Shown piece by piece: positions 25,445-33,762 of a DNA stretch of 64,000 bases. A program made the position numbers and the translations under genes. The stretch is from an uncultured Alphaproteobacteria bacterium. GTDB taxonomy: Bacteria > Pseudomonadota > Alphaproteobacteria > Methylaequorales > Methylaequoraceae. The stretch is taken from positions 21,777 to 85,776 of the forward strand of contig CACBON010000001.1 of NCBI GenBank assembly GCA_902540805.1, read 5' to 3'. The notes under the pieces were generated by a model, which was given only the letters and a program-made list of their open reading frames with translations, did no database searches and was not told where the DNA came from. How positions within the stretch are numbered: position 1 is the first letter of the stretch; every line of letters begins with the position of its first letter.

Positions 25445-26593
25445 ATGAATAGAAGAAAATTTATTGAATATTCAATAAAAACAATTGCTCTGGCATCAGC
25501 ACCAGTAATTAATTTTTTTCCTAAAGTAAATATATCCGAAGATGAAAAAAAGTTACCTTGGAGCAGTAATACATTCAAATTTCCATTGGAGAACTTTAAG
25601 CTTCAAAGTGGAGAAACTTTAAACAATGCCTTTTTGTTAGTTAACGTTAATGGTGAATTAAATAAATTAAAAAGTAACGCAATTATATTTGCTACTTGTT
25701 TTGCAGGAAGCCACAAATTTAATCAGATGGCATATGGAATTAATAGAGCGCTAAATCCACTTAAATATTGCATTATAACACCAAACTTATTTTGCAGTGG
25801 TTATTCGTCTTCTCCGAGTAATACTAGCCCTCTTCAAGATGGCCCAAGATTTCCCTCTGTTACATATTACGACAATATAAATGCACAAAATAAACTTATA
25901 TCAGAATACTTCGGTATTACGAACCCACTTATGTATTTGGGGTTTTCTATGGGCGCTCAGCAGGCTTTTCACTGGGGTGCATTACATGGAGAAAAAACCG
26001 GTGGTATAATTCCCTTATGTGGAACTGCAAAAACTACAACACAGAATTGGATAACTTTAGAGGGATGTAAGTTAGCTTTACAATCAGATGTTAATTATAA
26101 TAACGGTGATTATAGTTCACCTCCAAAAAAAGGTTTAAAGGCTTTTTCTAGAAATTATACATCAACTTTATTTGATAAAGAAGGATATGAAGAGGGGTTA
26201 CATCTTAATTTATTTGATGGATTTGAAGATACTGAGTCATACTTAAATTTCATGGATACTTTTTTTGGAAGTATTGATACTAATGATTTATTAGGCATGT
26301 TGAATACTTGGCAAATGGGAGATATAGGAAAGCATGAAAAATTCAACAACAATACAAAAGAAGCTCTTGCAAATATAAAGTGTCCAGCTCTAGTTATGCC
26401 AAGTTCAACTGATTTATCTTTTCCAGCACGAAATAATATTCCTGAGGTTAAAGAAATGCCAAACGCTGAACTAAAAGTTATAAATACAAAACATGGCCAT
26501 TTAGCCGGTGGGATGTCAACTACGTTAACTTCTCAAAAAGATGTAACTTTTATCGATAAAAACATAAGAGAATTTTTAAAAAAAATTACCTAA
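25445..26593 (+). CDS. Tat-exported alpha/beta hydrolase of the MetX-like (homoserine acetyltransferase-like) group
   Basis: A 382-residue alpha/beta-fold protein. The N-terminus MNRRKFIEYSIKTIALASAP is a twin-arginine signal, so it is predicted to be exported folded. The fold resembles homoserine O-acetyltransferase: nucleophile Ser in LGFSMGAQQAFHW near residue 170, acidic residue in MPSSTDLSFPAR near 325 and His in NTKHGHLAGG near 350. Cytoplasmic MetX has no export signal, so biosynthesis of O-acetylhomoserine is unlikely; ester or amide hydrolysis in the periplasm is more plausible. It stands alone and ends 8 bp from the convergent repeat protein. Confidence 0.75.
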   Translation: MNRRKFIEYSIKTIALASAPVINFFPKVNISEDEKKLPWSSNTFKFPLENFKLQSGETLNNAFLLVNVNGELNKLKSNAIIFATCFAGSHKFNQMAYGINRALNPLKYCIITPNLFCSGYSSSPSNTSPLQDGPRFPSVTYYDNINAQNKLISEYFGITNPLMYLGFSMGAQQAFHWGALHGEKTGGIIPLCGTAKTTTQNWITLEGCKLALQSDVNYNNGDYSSPPKKGLKAFSRNYTSTLFDKEGYEEGLHLNLFDGFEDTESYLNFMDTFFGSIDTNDLLGMLNTWQMGDIGKHEKFNNNTKEALANIKCPALVMPSSTDLSFPARNNIPEVKEMPNAELKVINTKHGHLAGGMSTTLTSQKDVTFIDKNIREFLKKIT

Positions 26594-26601
26594 ATAAATT
26601 T

Positions 26602-26961
26602 CTACTTGATTATTCTACCTAAATATCTTCCAAGTGAATCATAAAAAATTCCATTTCTTTCTAGCTTGGCTCTAAACTTTCCTGATGAGCCGTATATATT
26701 ACCATAACCGTCAATTCTTCCCATGTATCCACCACGTGAACCATAAGAATGCCCATTAGGTTCAATTTTTCCTAAGTATTTTCCCATAGAATTATATATA
26801 CCTCCATTGCTTTCAACTCTTCCTTTATAACTTCCCAGTGAGTGGTGTATAGTGCCACTACCCTCAATCTTTTCAAGATACTTTCCTAGAGGGTCATAAA
26901 GCGAATCAGCTTTGCTGTCACAGAATATGAAGATAATTAAAAAGAAATAAAAATTATGCAT
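26602..26961 (-). CDS. Exported protein of five and a half 17-residue repeats (beta-flower type)
   Basis: A 119-residue protein with a signal peptide of about 19 residues and then an uninterrupted array of 17-residue repeats: five full copies and a last one of 13 residues. The consensus is Y-x-S-x-G-x-Y-x-G-R-I-x-x-N-G-x-I, for example YNSMGKYLGKIEPNGHS. The pattern matches the short repeats of 4-fold and 5-fold beta-flower proteins, which form small closed beta structures. Length of the unit is constant, with no insertions. A role in the envelope is inferred from the signal. The gene is convergent with the MetX-like gene and about 100 bp from the COG0523 gene end. Confidence 0.72.
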   Translation of the reverse strand: MHNFYFFLIIFIFCDSKADSLYDPLGKYLEKIEGSGTIHHSLGSYKGRVESNGGIYNSMGKYLGKIEPNGHSYGSRGGYMGRIDGYGNIYGSSGKFRAKLERNGIFYDSLGRYLGRIIK

Positions 26962-27069
26962 AATTTTATTTTAAGATTAAGGTCAATAAATATGTATAAC
27001 TAAAAAAATTAAATATTTTGAAGGCTCTTTATGTTCAAGAGATTGAGTAAATAAAGGGCTTTCAATCAT

Positions 27070-28284
27070 TTAAGCTACTTTTTTAAACCATGCTGGAAAG
27101 GGATCTAGAGCTTTATGATATTTACTGGGATCATCAAGATAGTTCTTAATCAGACAAGCATCTAGTCTCTCTCGAATATTCTTTTCACTCATTTCGGACT
27201 TTAAACCTATAAAAACTATTTCTTGTCGACGGTCACCATAATCTTTATTCCAATATTTATCGATTAAAGCATCAAAATTAGGTCCTTTTGGCCAACGATC
27301 TTTCGGTACAGTTGTCCACCATCTTCCAATTCCCTGATGACGAACAAACGCACCAGCCTGAGAAACCTCACCAATAAATTCAGGTCGACTCGAAATCCAA
27401 AAAAAGCCCTTTGATCTCATTACACCAGGCCATTCTTGATTGAAGAAATTATAGATTTTTGAAGGATCAAATGGTTCACGGGCTAAATATACGAAACTTG
27501 TGATACCATACTCTTCTGTTTCAGGAAGATGATCTTTAAAATTATAAAGTTCTTTTGCCCATAACGGATGAGTGTAAGCTTTTTTAAGATCAAACAATCC
27601 AGTACCAACAACTTCTTTGAGATTCACGGTCGAATGAGAGCATTCAAAGACTTTTGCCTCAGTGTTAAGTCCACTTATAATTGCATTAACAGTTTTTAAT
27701 TCTTCAGAGGATATTAAATCAATTTTATTCAATAGAATAACATTGGCAAACTCAATCTGTTCGACAAGAAGATCAACAAGTGTTCGTTCATCATCTTCAA
27801 GACTTTCTCCTTTATCTTTTAAAAAATCAGTAGAGCTATAATTTTTTATAAGATTTGCAGCATCCACCACAGTCACCATTGTATCTAGTTTTGCTACGTC
27901 AGATAAACTAGCTCCATCCTCATCACGAAAATCAAAAGTAGTTGCTACTGGCAAAGGTTCAGAGATACCAGTACTTTCTATAAGAAGGTAATCAAATTTA
28001 TTTTCATTTGCTAGCTCTCTAACTTGAATTAAAAGATCTTCACGTAAAGTACAGCAAATACATCCATTACTCATTTCTACAAGTTTCTCTTCAGTTTGAG
28101 ATAAGTTACCACCTCCACGCTCAACAAGATTTGCATCAATATTTACTTCACTCATATCGTTTACAATAACTGCAACCTTTAGGCCTTGTCGATTATTAAG
28201 AATGTGATTTAAAAGAGTTGTTTTTCCAGCACCAAGAAATCCAGACAATAATGTAACTGGAAGTTTTTTATCTAAAACTTTCAT
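27070..28284 (-). CDS. COG0523 GTPase, zinc metallochaperone-like (ZigA/ZagA type)
   Basis: A 404-residue P-loop GTPase of the COG0523 (CobW/YciC/ZigA) family, which delivers zinc to client enzymes when zinc is scarce. Walker A is GFLGAGKT at residues 15-22; the metal motif C75-I-C77-C78 ([11 protein letters not shown]) and NKID near 183 are present. The C-terminal CobW_C domain (about 265-395) includes [20 protein letters not shown] and [17 protein letters not shown] lies shortly before the ATG. The identical 15-bp palindrome seen before the ZnuD-like receptor lies 53 bp upstream, so zinc-responsive control by Zur is likely. A CobW role in cobalamin synthesis is the alternative but is less likely given that site. 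Confidence 0.88.
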   Translation of the reverse strand: MKVLDKKLPVTLLSGFLGAGKTTLLNHILNNRQGLKVAVIVNDMSEVNIDANLVERGGGNLSQTEEKLVEMSNGCICCTLREDLLIQVRELANENKFDYLLIESTGISEPLPVATTFDFRDEDGASLSDVAKLDTMVTVVDAANLIKNYSSTDFLKDKGESLEDDERTLVDLLVEQIEFANVILLNKIDLISSEELKTVNAIISGLNTEAKVFECSHSTVNLKEVVGTGLFDLKKAYTHPLWAKELYNFKDHLPETEEYGITSFVYLAREPFDPSKIYNFFNQEWPGVMRSKGFFWISSRPEFIGEVSQAGAFVRHQGIGRWWTTVPKDRWPKGPNFDALIDKYWNKDYGDRRQEIVFIGLKSEMSEKNIRERLDACLIKNYLDDPSKYHKALDPFPAWFKKVA

Positions 28285-28336
28285 TATAAATTCTCCACAA
28301 AATTTAACTAAACCAAAGTAATGGCGTTATATTAAG

Positions 28337-28351
28337 TGTTATATTATAACA
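28337..28351. promoter_or_regulatory. Probable Zur operator upstream of the COG0523 GTPase
   Basis: TGTTATATTATAACA, a perfect inverted repeat identical over all 15 bases to the one at 10551. It starts 53 bp before the GTPase ATG, a normal distance for a repressor site. An extra half-site-like GTTATATTA begins at 28326. Zur binding is inferred. Confidence 0.75.
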
Positions 28352-28408
28352 TTTCAATAATAAATTTATTTTGGTAAAAAATTATCAAATCAAGCCTCAA
28401 AAGATTCA

Positions 28409-28446
28409 GAATCAGTGGCTTCTAAATATTTGAGGAATGACAGGGA
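28409..28446 (-). repeat. Degenerate repeat resembling the tRNA-Ser 3' end and its flank (copy A)
   Basis: This 38-base stretch aligns without gaps to 33393-33430, which covers the last 17 bases of tRNA-Ser plus 21 bases of flank, with 29 of 38 positions identical (my hand count). Shared blocks include GTGGCTT and GACAGGGA. It lies between typA and the COG0523 promoter. Confidence 0.5.
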
Positions 28447-28516
28447 AAATTTTACTGAACAACCATTTAGTTTAATTATTTATTACATAGAGATGGTGAT
28501 GCTATTTTGGTAATAT

Positions 28517-30331
28517 TTATTCATTTAATTTTTTTTCACGCTTTCTTTCATTGGAATCGAGATATTTTTTTCTAAGTCTAAGGTTCATAGGTGTTACCTC
28601 AAGCAATTCATCATCTCTTATAAAAGAAATCATTTGCTCTAATGTCATCTTAACTGGTGGTACCAAAGTAACAGCTTTATCTGAACCTGATGCTCTTACA
28701 TTAGTAAGTTGTTTTCCTTTTAAAACATTAATTTCAAGATCATTTTCTTTATTATGCTCACCAACTACCATTCCAGTGTATACTTTGGTTTGCGGTTTGA
28801 TGTACATTACTCCTCTATCTTGCAGATTAAAGATTGCATATGCAACTGCTTGACCTGTCTCAGTTGATATTAAAGAGCCATTTCTTTTTTCTTTAAACTC
28901 TCCTTTAAATGGTTCATAAGCATGAAATATTCTATTGAGAATACCTGTTCCTTTTGTTTCTGTTAAGAATTGACTTTGATAACCTATTAGTCCCCTTGAA
29001 GGTGACTTAAAGATAATACGAGTCTTTGCTGAGGAAGTTTTCATATCGATCATTTCTGATTTTCTATTATTCATTGAGCTAATCACTGTGCTTGAAAAAC
29101 TTTCATCAACATCAATTACAACCTCTTCAACTGGTTCTAATTTGATATTTTTTTCTGTTTTAAATAATACTTTTGGTCTAGAAACTGATAATTCAAAACC
29201 TTCTCTTCGCATAGTTTCGATTAAAACTCCCAATTGTAATTCGCCTCTACCGCCAATTTCAAAAGCATCTTTACTTTCGTTTTCACTAAAAGTAATTGCT
29301 ACATTTGTTTCAGCTTCTGCCAAGAGCCTTTCTCTAATATTATTTGAGGTCACTTTTTTGCCTTCTTGCCCAGCAAAAGGGGAACTATTAACAGTAATGG
29401 TTATAGACATAGTTGGGGGATCTATCGGAGAAGATTTTATGGGTTTAGAGACTAAATTATCGCAAATTGTATCTGAAACTGAAGCATTAGTTAAACCAGC
29501 AATACAAGCTATATCACCTGCAACAATTTCATTAACAGGAATTCTTTTGTTTCCCTCAAAAGAAAATAATTTTGTTAATTTGCCTTTTTCTACAAGTTTT
29601 TGATTTAGATTTATTGCCTTAACAATTTTATTAACTTCGGCATTCCCACTTTCAACTTTTCCTATTAAACATCTACCAACATAAGTATCGTAAGAGAGAA
29701 GGGTTGCTAGAAATGAAAAAGATGTTTCTGAATTAATTTTTGGAGGAGGCACATACTCTATTATTAAATTGAGAAGAGGGTGCAAATTTTCTTTTTTATC
29801 TTTGAGATCATTCACACACCAACCATTTTTTCCAGAAGCGTATAGTATTGGAAAATCAAGTTGATCCTCATTTGCATTAAGAGTAACAAAAAGGTCAAAA
29901 ACTTCGTCTAAAACGACATCTGCACGACTATCTTTCTTATCAACTTTATTGATGATTACAATTGGCTTTAAACCTTGCGATAAAGCTTTACCTAAAACAA
30001 ACTTTGTTTGAGGCATTGGTCCTTCTGAGGCATCTGTTAGTAAAATTACTCCATCAGCCATACATAAAATCCTTTCAACCTCTCCACCAAAATCTGCATG
30101 TCCTGGTGTATCTATTATATTTATTTTTACTCCATTCCATTTAATTGACGTAGGCTTTGCCAAAATTGTAATACCTCGTTCTTTTTCTAAGTCGCCACTA
30201 TCCATTATTCTTTCCCCAATCTCTTCATTCGATCTAAACATTCCAATTTGCTTAAGTATTGAATCAATTAAAGTGGTTTTGCCGTGGTCTACATGAGCAA
30301 TAATAGCTACATTCCTAATATTTTTTGACAT
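28517..30331 (-). CDS. typA: Ribosome-associated GTPase TypA/BipA
   Basis: A 604-residue translational GTPase that binds ribosomes and aids large-subunit assembly and growth at low temperature or under stress. The G domain starts at once (NVAIIAHVDHGKTTLID, Walker A at about residues 13-20), with MDSGDLEKERGITI (switch I), DTPGHADFGGEVER (G3) and NKVDKKDSR (G4). EF-G-like domains follow, with EIGGRGELQLGVLIETMRREGFE and the TypA-specific C-terminal domain (VTPMNLRLRKKYLD). Length is standard. It is a single gene, with the second pqqA and its terminator about 200 bp upstream on the same strand. Confidence 0.96.
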   Translation of the reverse strand: MSKNIRNVAIIAHVDHGKTTLIDSILKQIGMFRSNEEIGERIMDSGDLEKERGITILAKPTSIKWNGVKINIIDTPGHADFGGEVERILCMADGVILLTDASEGPMPQTKFVLGKALSQGLKPIVIINKVDKKDSRADVVLDEVFDLFVTLNANEDQLDFPILYASGKNGWCVNDLKDKKENLHPLLNLIIEYVPPPKINSETSFSFLATLLSYDTYVGRCLIGKVESGNAEVNKIVKAINLNQKLVEKGKLTKLFSFEGNKRIPVNEIVAGDIACIAGLTNASVSDTICDNLVSKPIKSSPIDPPTMSITITVNSSPFAGQEGKKVTSNNIRERLLAEAETNVAITFSENESKDAFEIGGRGELQLGVLIETMRREGFELSVSRPKVLFKTEKNIKLEPVEEVVIDVDESFSSTVISSMNNRKSEMIDMKTSSAKTRIIFKSPSRGLIGYQSQFLTETKGTGILNRIFHAYEPFKGEFKEKRNGSLISTETGQAVAYAIFNLQDRGVMYIKPQTKVYTGMVVGEHNKENDLEINVLKGKQLTNVRASGSDKAVTLVPPVKMTLEQMISFIRDDELLEVTPMNLRLRKKYLDSNERKREKKLNE

Positions 30332-30536
30332 AATTTATGTGTTTGATTTGCAAAAATAAGAGTAAACTAAATAAGAAATTTATTATAAAAAACTATTTAT
30401 CGTTTTAGATATATATAGAAATCATAAAGATAACAATAAATAGTTATTATAGGGCATACGTAGATATGAAATCAGTTCCAGAGGGCAAAAAGACAAGGCT
30501 TTAAGATAAAAGGGTAGGGAAAGGTTTAATTTAAGC

Positions 30537-30567
30537 AAAAAAAACCTGACTTCTTAGCCAGGCTTTT
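30537..30567 (-). terminator. Rho-independent terminator of pqqA copy 2
   Basis: On the minus strand GCCTGGC, loop TAAGAA, and GTCAGG form a stem followed by eight T. It differs from the terminator of pqqA copy 1 by one loop base and the T-run length. Confidence 0.85.
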
Positions 30568-30592
30568 AAAATTTAATCTTTATAGATCGAAA

Positions 30593-30670
30593 TTACTTCT
30601 CAGCGCAAGCGTAAGAATTGATTTCAAGACCAACAGAGATTTCAGAAATCATTGGTTTTGTCCAAGCCAT
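30593..30670 (-). CDS. pqqA: PqqA, pyrroloquinoline quinone precursor peptide (copy 2)
   Basis: A 25-residue PqqA identical in protein sequence to copy 1, with E16 and Y20 in GLEINSYACAEK. Codon differences are ACA for ACG, CCA for CCT, GTT for GTA, and TAA for TAG. The Shine-Dalgarno is stronger here (AAGGAG, 7 nt before ATG). Leader sequence around ATTAACTTTTT and the terminator are also shared with copy 1, so the whole small unit was duplicated. It stands alone between the Na+/solute symporter and typA, without pqqBCDE. Two copies may raise precursor supply for PQQ-dependent dehydrogenases. Confidence 0.92.
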   Translation of the reverse strand: MAWTKPMISEISVGLEINSYACAEK

Positions 30671-30831
30671 TGTTTACTCCTTAAATAAAAAGTTAATAAA
30701 ATTATATTTTTTTATTATTTTTTTCTTAATAAACTCTGAGGGTGTTATTCACATTTGGTTAATCTTTTAGTTGAAAATTAAGGGGAGTAATCTCGGAGGG
30801 AAAATTATTAATAAAAAAGCTTAAGATATGA

Positions 30832-30869
30832 GAATTCAGTGCTTTCAGATAGAGAAGGAAAGACACTGA
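30832..30869 (-). repeat. Degenerate repeat resembling the tRNA-Ser 3' end and its flank (copy B)
   Basis: GCTTTCAGATAG at 30841-30852 is identical to 33402-33413, which abuts the 3' end of tRNA-Ser. Similarity continues with gaps on one side (GAAT, CAGT) and as a weaker match on the other (GGA, AGACA). It lies between the Na+/solute symporter gene and pqqA copy 2. Confidence 0.45.
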
Positions 30870-30916
30870 TAAGAAATATCTTTAACCCAAATGTTATATA
30901 AATCCCTTAAAAACCA

Positions 30917-32521
30917 CTAGAAGAAATAAATTAAAGAGAATACTAAAATAAACCAAATAAACAAAATAATATACCGAGTTTTCCAAGTGTTATTAAAGTG
31001 CAATTTTTTGAAGGATTTTAATGACCAAACAAAAGTTTCATTTGCTTGAAAGTTGGAGAAAAAAAAGTCGTGCACTATTGCAATTTTCAAAGTAACAACA
31101 AAACCAATTGCATTCCACCAAAGCCAAGATACGTTAACTAAATAAACCCAACAGTATAGATTAAATAAAAATCCACAAATGATTCCTATGCAAGCACTAT
31201 TACCATTAATTTTTTTTGTTAAAATACCTAATGTAAATACACCAATAATTGGTCCATTAATCAAAGAACCTATTTTATTGATTGCAATGAGAACATTGCT
31301 AGAAATGTCTTCAACATAAAAAGCCAAAATAATTGCTAATGAACCCCAAAATAAGGTTATTACTCTTGATATGAAAAGGTTATTTTTTTCTGAAAGATAT
31401 CTAAAAGTTTTAATTCTTTTAACAAAATCCTCCATTGTTACTGCAGACAAGCTATTTAATACTGAATCTAAGGATGACATAGCAGCAGAAAACAAGGCTA
31501 CTAGCGTTAGTCCCACAATTCCGATTGGTAAATTATCTATTAGAAAAATAGGGACAGCCAAATTAAAGTTAGGTATCCCATCTTGATTTGGAAGACTTGA
31601 GATAAAATCAGCATTAATTTGGGAATAAGAACCTATTCCTACACCAATTAAACAGTACAACAATACAAGAGGAAATCTTAAAATACCATTTAAAAAAAAT
31701 ACTTTTTGTCCCTCATTTTGATTTTTAGCGCATAGTGCTTTTTGCATTTGACTTTGATCACAACCATAATAAGACATATACAAAAAAAAACCTCCAATTA
31801 ACATTGGCCAAAAAGCAAATTCTTTTCCATCACCAAGTCCATGCTCAAAGAAATTTAAATTTACATTTCTTTGATCTGGGAAATAATTAAACATTGATCT
31901 AAAACCACCAAAAATACTTGTTAAATAAAAAAGAATAAATATAAGTACAACAGTCAAAATTATCATTTGAATAATATCACTGTAAATTATTGCTTTTATC
32001 CCTCCTATAACGTCGTAGACGATTGTTATAAGACCAAGTATAAGAACGGAATACACAAAACTTAAACCTGTTATTAATTCAATAACTATTGATACACTGT
32101 AAACAATTACTCCAGTTGCAAAAACTCTTACAAAAAGAAATAATGAACTCATTAATAACCTCGTTTTGAGATCAAACCTTTTTTCAAGGTACTCGTATAT
32201 TGAAATTATCTTTAATTTATAGAAAATTGGATAAATGAAAATCATGATTGCAATCATTGATAATGGCACTGCTAATTCATATTTCAACCAGCCCAAACCA
32301 CCACCAACAGAAAAAGCAACAAAAGCAGGAGCACCTAAGATACTATTTGTTGAACATTGGGTAGCTAAAATAGAAATAGCCAATTTTTTTGATTTTTGTT
32401 TTCTTGATGCAACAAAATAATCTTTCAAGTTTTTTTGATCTTTTGATAAATAAACAGATAAAAGAATTAAACAAACTAAGTATCCAAATATAATATACCA
32501 GTCTAGATTTTCTAAATTCAT
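30917..32521 (-). CDS. Na+/solute symporter, SSS family (SGLT-like)
   Basis: A 534-residue sodium/solute symporter with about 14 membrane segments. It is distinct from the one at 21.5 kb and longer. Family features are LKDYFVASRKQKSKKLAISILATQCSTNSILGAPAF near residues 31-67, VYDVIGGIKAIIYSDIIQM near 165 (SSS signature), and VALFSAAMSSLDSVLNSLSAVTMEDF near 345. MSYYGCDQSQMQKALCAKN near 245 is like sugar or carboxylate carriers of the SGLT type. It is a single gene. It lies within the interval bounded by degenerate tRNA-Ser repeats, so it may be an acquired transporter. Solute unknown. Confidence 0.82.
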   Translation of the reverse strand: MNLENLDWYIIFGYLVCLILLSVYLSKDQKNLKDYFVASRKQKSKKLAISILATQCSTNSILGAPAFVAFSVGGGLGWLKYELAVPLSMIAIMIFIYPIFYKLKIISIYEYLEKRFDLKTRLLMSSLFLFVRVFATGVIVYSVSIVIELITGLSFVYSVLILGLITIVYDVIGGIKAIIYSDIIQMIILTVVLIFILFYLTSIFGGFRSMFNYFPDQRNVNLNFFEHGLGDGKEFAFWPMLIGGFFLYMSYYGCDQSQMQKALCAKNQNEGQKVFFLNGILRFPLVLLYCLIGVGIGSYSQINADFISSLPNQDGIPNFNLAVPIFLIDNLPIGIVGLTLVALFSAAMSSLDSVLNSLSAVTMEDFVKRIKTFRYLSEKNNLFISRVITLFWGSLAIILAFYVEDISSNVLIAINKIGSLINGPIIGVFTLGILTKKINGNSACIGIICGFLFNLYCWVYLVNVSWLWWNAIGFVVTLKIAIVHDFFFSNFQANETFVWSLKSFKKLHFNNTWKTRYIILFIWFILVFSLIYFF

Positions 32522-32879
32522 ATAATCTTCCAGAGGTAAATCTGATTATTGTGAAAAATTATTAATTTTATCTAGTAATTCTTACTTTATAAATTCAAAC
32601 TTTTTTTTTTCTATGTTAATCAGACTAGTGAAAAAATATAATAGTTTCAAATTCAAATAATATTTTATAATTTAAAATTAGTATATTTTTCCTAACCCGT
32701 GAGGCCATGCTTTTTAGGGGAAAAGTTTCTAAATTAAGGTTCTAGAGTAGTGATTCTATTAGGAAAATAATTTGGTAGATTATTTATTAAAATAACACTT
32801 TTTCAATTACATTTTGAATAGTATCGTAAATGATTGATAATTTGTTTTCCATTTGAGAGGGTTAGGGAGGTTTAGTGAA
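32522..32879. other. 358-bp intergenic region with a G+C-rich hairpin
   Basis: It lies between the divergent symporter and membrane-protein genes. Most is featureless A+T. One hairpin-like element at 32687-32724 pairs TTTTCC with GGAAAA and TAA with TTA around a G+C-rich loop (CCCGTGAGGCC). No reading frame of note is present. Confidence 0.45.
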
Positions 32880-33272
32880 ATGCTAATGTTTGTACTCATA
32901 GCGTTGATAATATTTGGAAATTTAATTTATGCTTATCAATGTATTTTCCAAACACGGAAGTATATTGAGAAATATGGCTTTGGTGAAGGCAGCGCAATAA
33001 TGACAAGACTTGTGGGCACTTTTGCTGCCGGCTTTGCAGTCACCTTAGCTATTGCTTTACTTACTTCTATCGAAGGTGCTTGGTTACTGTTTATCTATGG
33101 TTTTGTGCAAGCATGTATCGGGGCAGTTGTTTGCTTTCAAACTATCCATAGTTATTGGGGTACTGTTGACGGTGTAAAGACATCTGCTGAGGGCTATGTC
33201 GCCCCTGCTATAATAGCATTTTTAAACTTAATGGTGCTTATTACTGGTTGGGATTTACTGTTTAAAATATGA
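32880..33272 (+). CDS. Small four-span membrane protein of unknown function
   Basis: A 130-residue membrane protein, with about four hydrophobic segments (residues 1-18, 40-58, 63-88 and 105-128). GGGAGG lies 9 nt before the ATG at 32880; an in-frame TTG at 32853 is upstream of that site and was rejected. I recognise no family. The gene is visibly richer in G+C than its neighbours (for example the run around 32990-33060), which suggests transfer from another lineage. It is flanked by two similar G+C-rich elements and lies next to tRNA-Ser, within the interval bounded by degenerate tRNA-end repeats. Confidence 0.65.
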   Translation: MLMFVLIALIIFGNLIYAYQCIFQTRKYIEKYGFGEGSAIMTRLVGTFAAGFAVTLAIALLTSIEGAWLLFIYGFVQACIGAVVCFQTIHSYWGTVDGVKTSAEGYVAPAIIAFLNLMVLITGWDLLFKI

Positions 33273-33319
33273 ATATTGAATGTAAAATAGTTAAGACACT
33301 ATAACAATCAAAACAAGCC

Positions 33320-33359
33320 GAGGAATTATTCCTCCCCTGGGTAGATATTTTTTTAGGGG
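33320..33359. repeat. Palindrome and inverted repeat downstream of the membrane-protein gene
   Basis: GAGGAATTATTCCTC (33320-33334) is a seven-base-pair inverted repeat around one T. It runs into CCCCT, which pairs with AGGGG at 33355-33359 across a T-rich loop. The second part resembles the element at 32691-32721. It may end the membrane-protein transcript, but the T-run is inside the loop. Confidence 0.4.
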
Positions 33360-33392
33360 TAAAATTAGAGAGTCAAAGCGCTAAAGAGCAGG

Positions 33393-33430
33393 GAATCTGT
33401 GGCTTTCAGATAGTGGCGGAGAGACAGGGA
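33393..33430 (-). repeat. tRNA-Ser 3' end and flank, reference copy of the degenerate repeat (copy C)
   Basis: The last 17 bases of tRNA-Ser (33414-33430) plus 21 bases beyond it. Copies A (28409) and B (30832) resemble this stretch in the same orientation. Confidence 0.5.
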
Positions 33431-33503
33431 TTCGAACCCTGGAAGGACTTGCATCCTTGCCGGTTTTCAAGACCGGTGCATTCGACCACTCTGCCATCTC
33501 TCC
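33414..33503 (-). tRNA. tRNA-Ser (anticodon UGA)
   Basis: A 90-base serine tRNA. The acceptor arms GGAGAGA and TCTCTCC pair perfectly, followed by G and an encoded CCA. The anticodon arm is CCGGT-CTTGAAA-ACCGG with anticodon TGA in the seven-base loop. A long variable arm (AAGGATGCAAGTCCTT region) is typical of class II serine tRNAs, and the T arm has CAGGGTTCGAATCCCTG. It is the only tRNA seen in the window. Confidence 0.97.
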
Positions 33504-33762
33504 GTTAATCTGAGTTTGATTTTTAGATAATAGAGCTTTTAATATTGTTCACTACTAAACACTAAGATCCCAGATTTTTAAATCAAAATAGATATAATAA
33601 TATAACTCATTTTCAAACAAGAAAATATTACAAAACCTAAAAGATTTCAACTATGTTTCTTTTTCAAACAGAGTAATTTAATAAAATACACAAGAAATTA
33701 TTGAATTATTTATAATCAGTCATAAGTATTGTATACAACATCCAACTAAGTATTTGAGTATC

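Noticed and set aside
25445..26593. Calling the MetX-like gene metX
   Set aside because: The Tat signal and lack of methionine genes nearby argue against cytoplasmic homoserine acetylation.
28391..28436. CCTCAAA...TTTGAGG inverted arms near 28.4 kb as a typA terminator
   Set aside because: The arms are far apart, no T-run follows, and the interior is better explained by the tRNA-end-like repeat.
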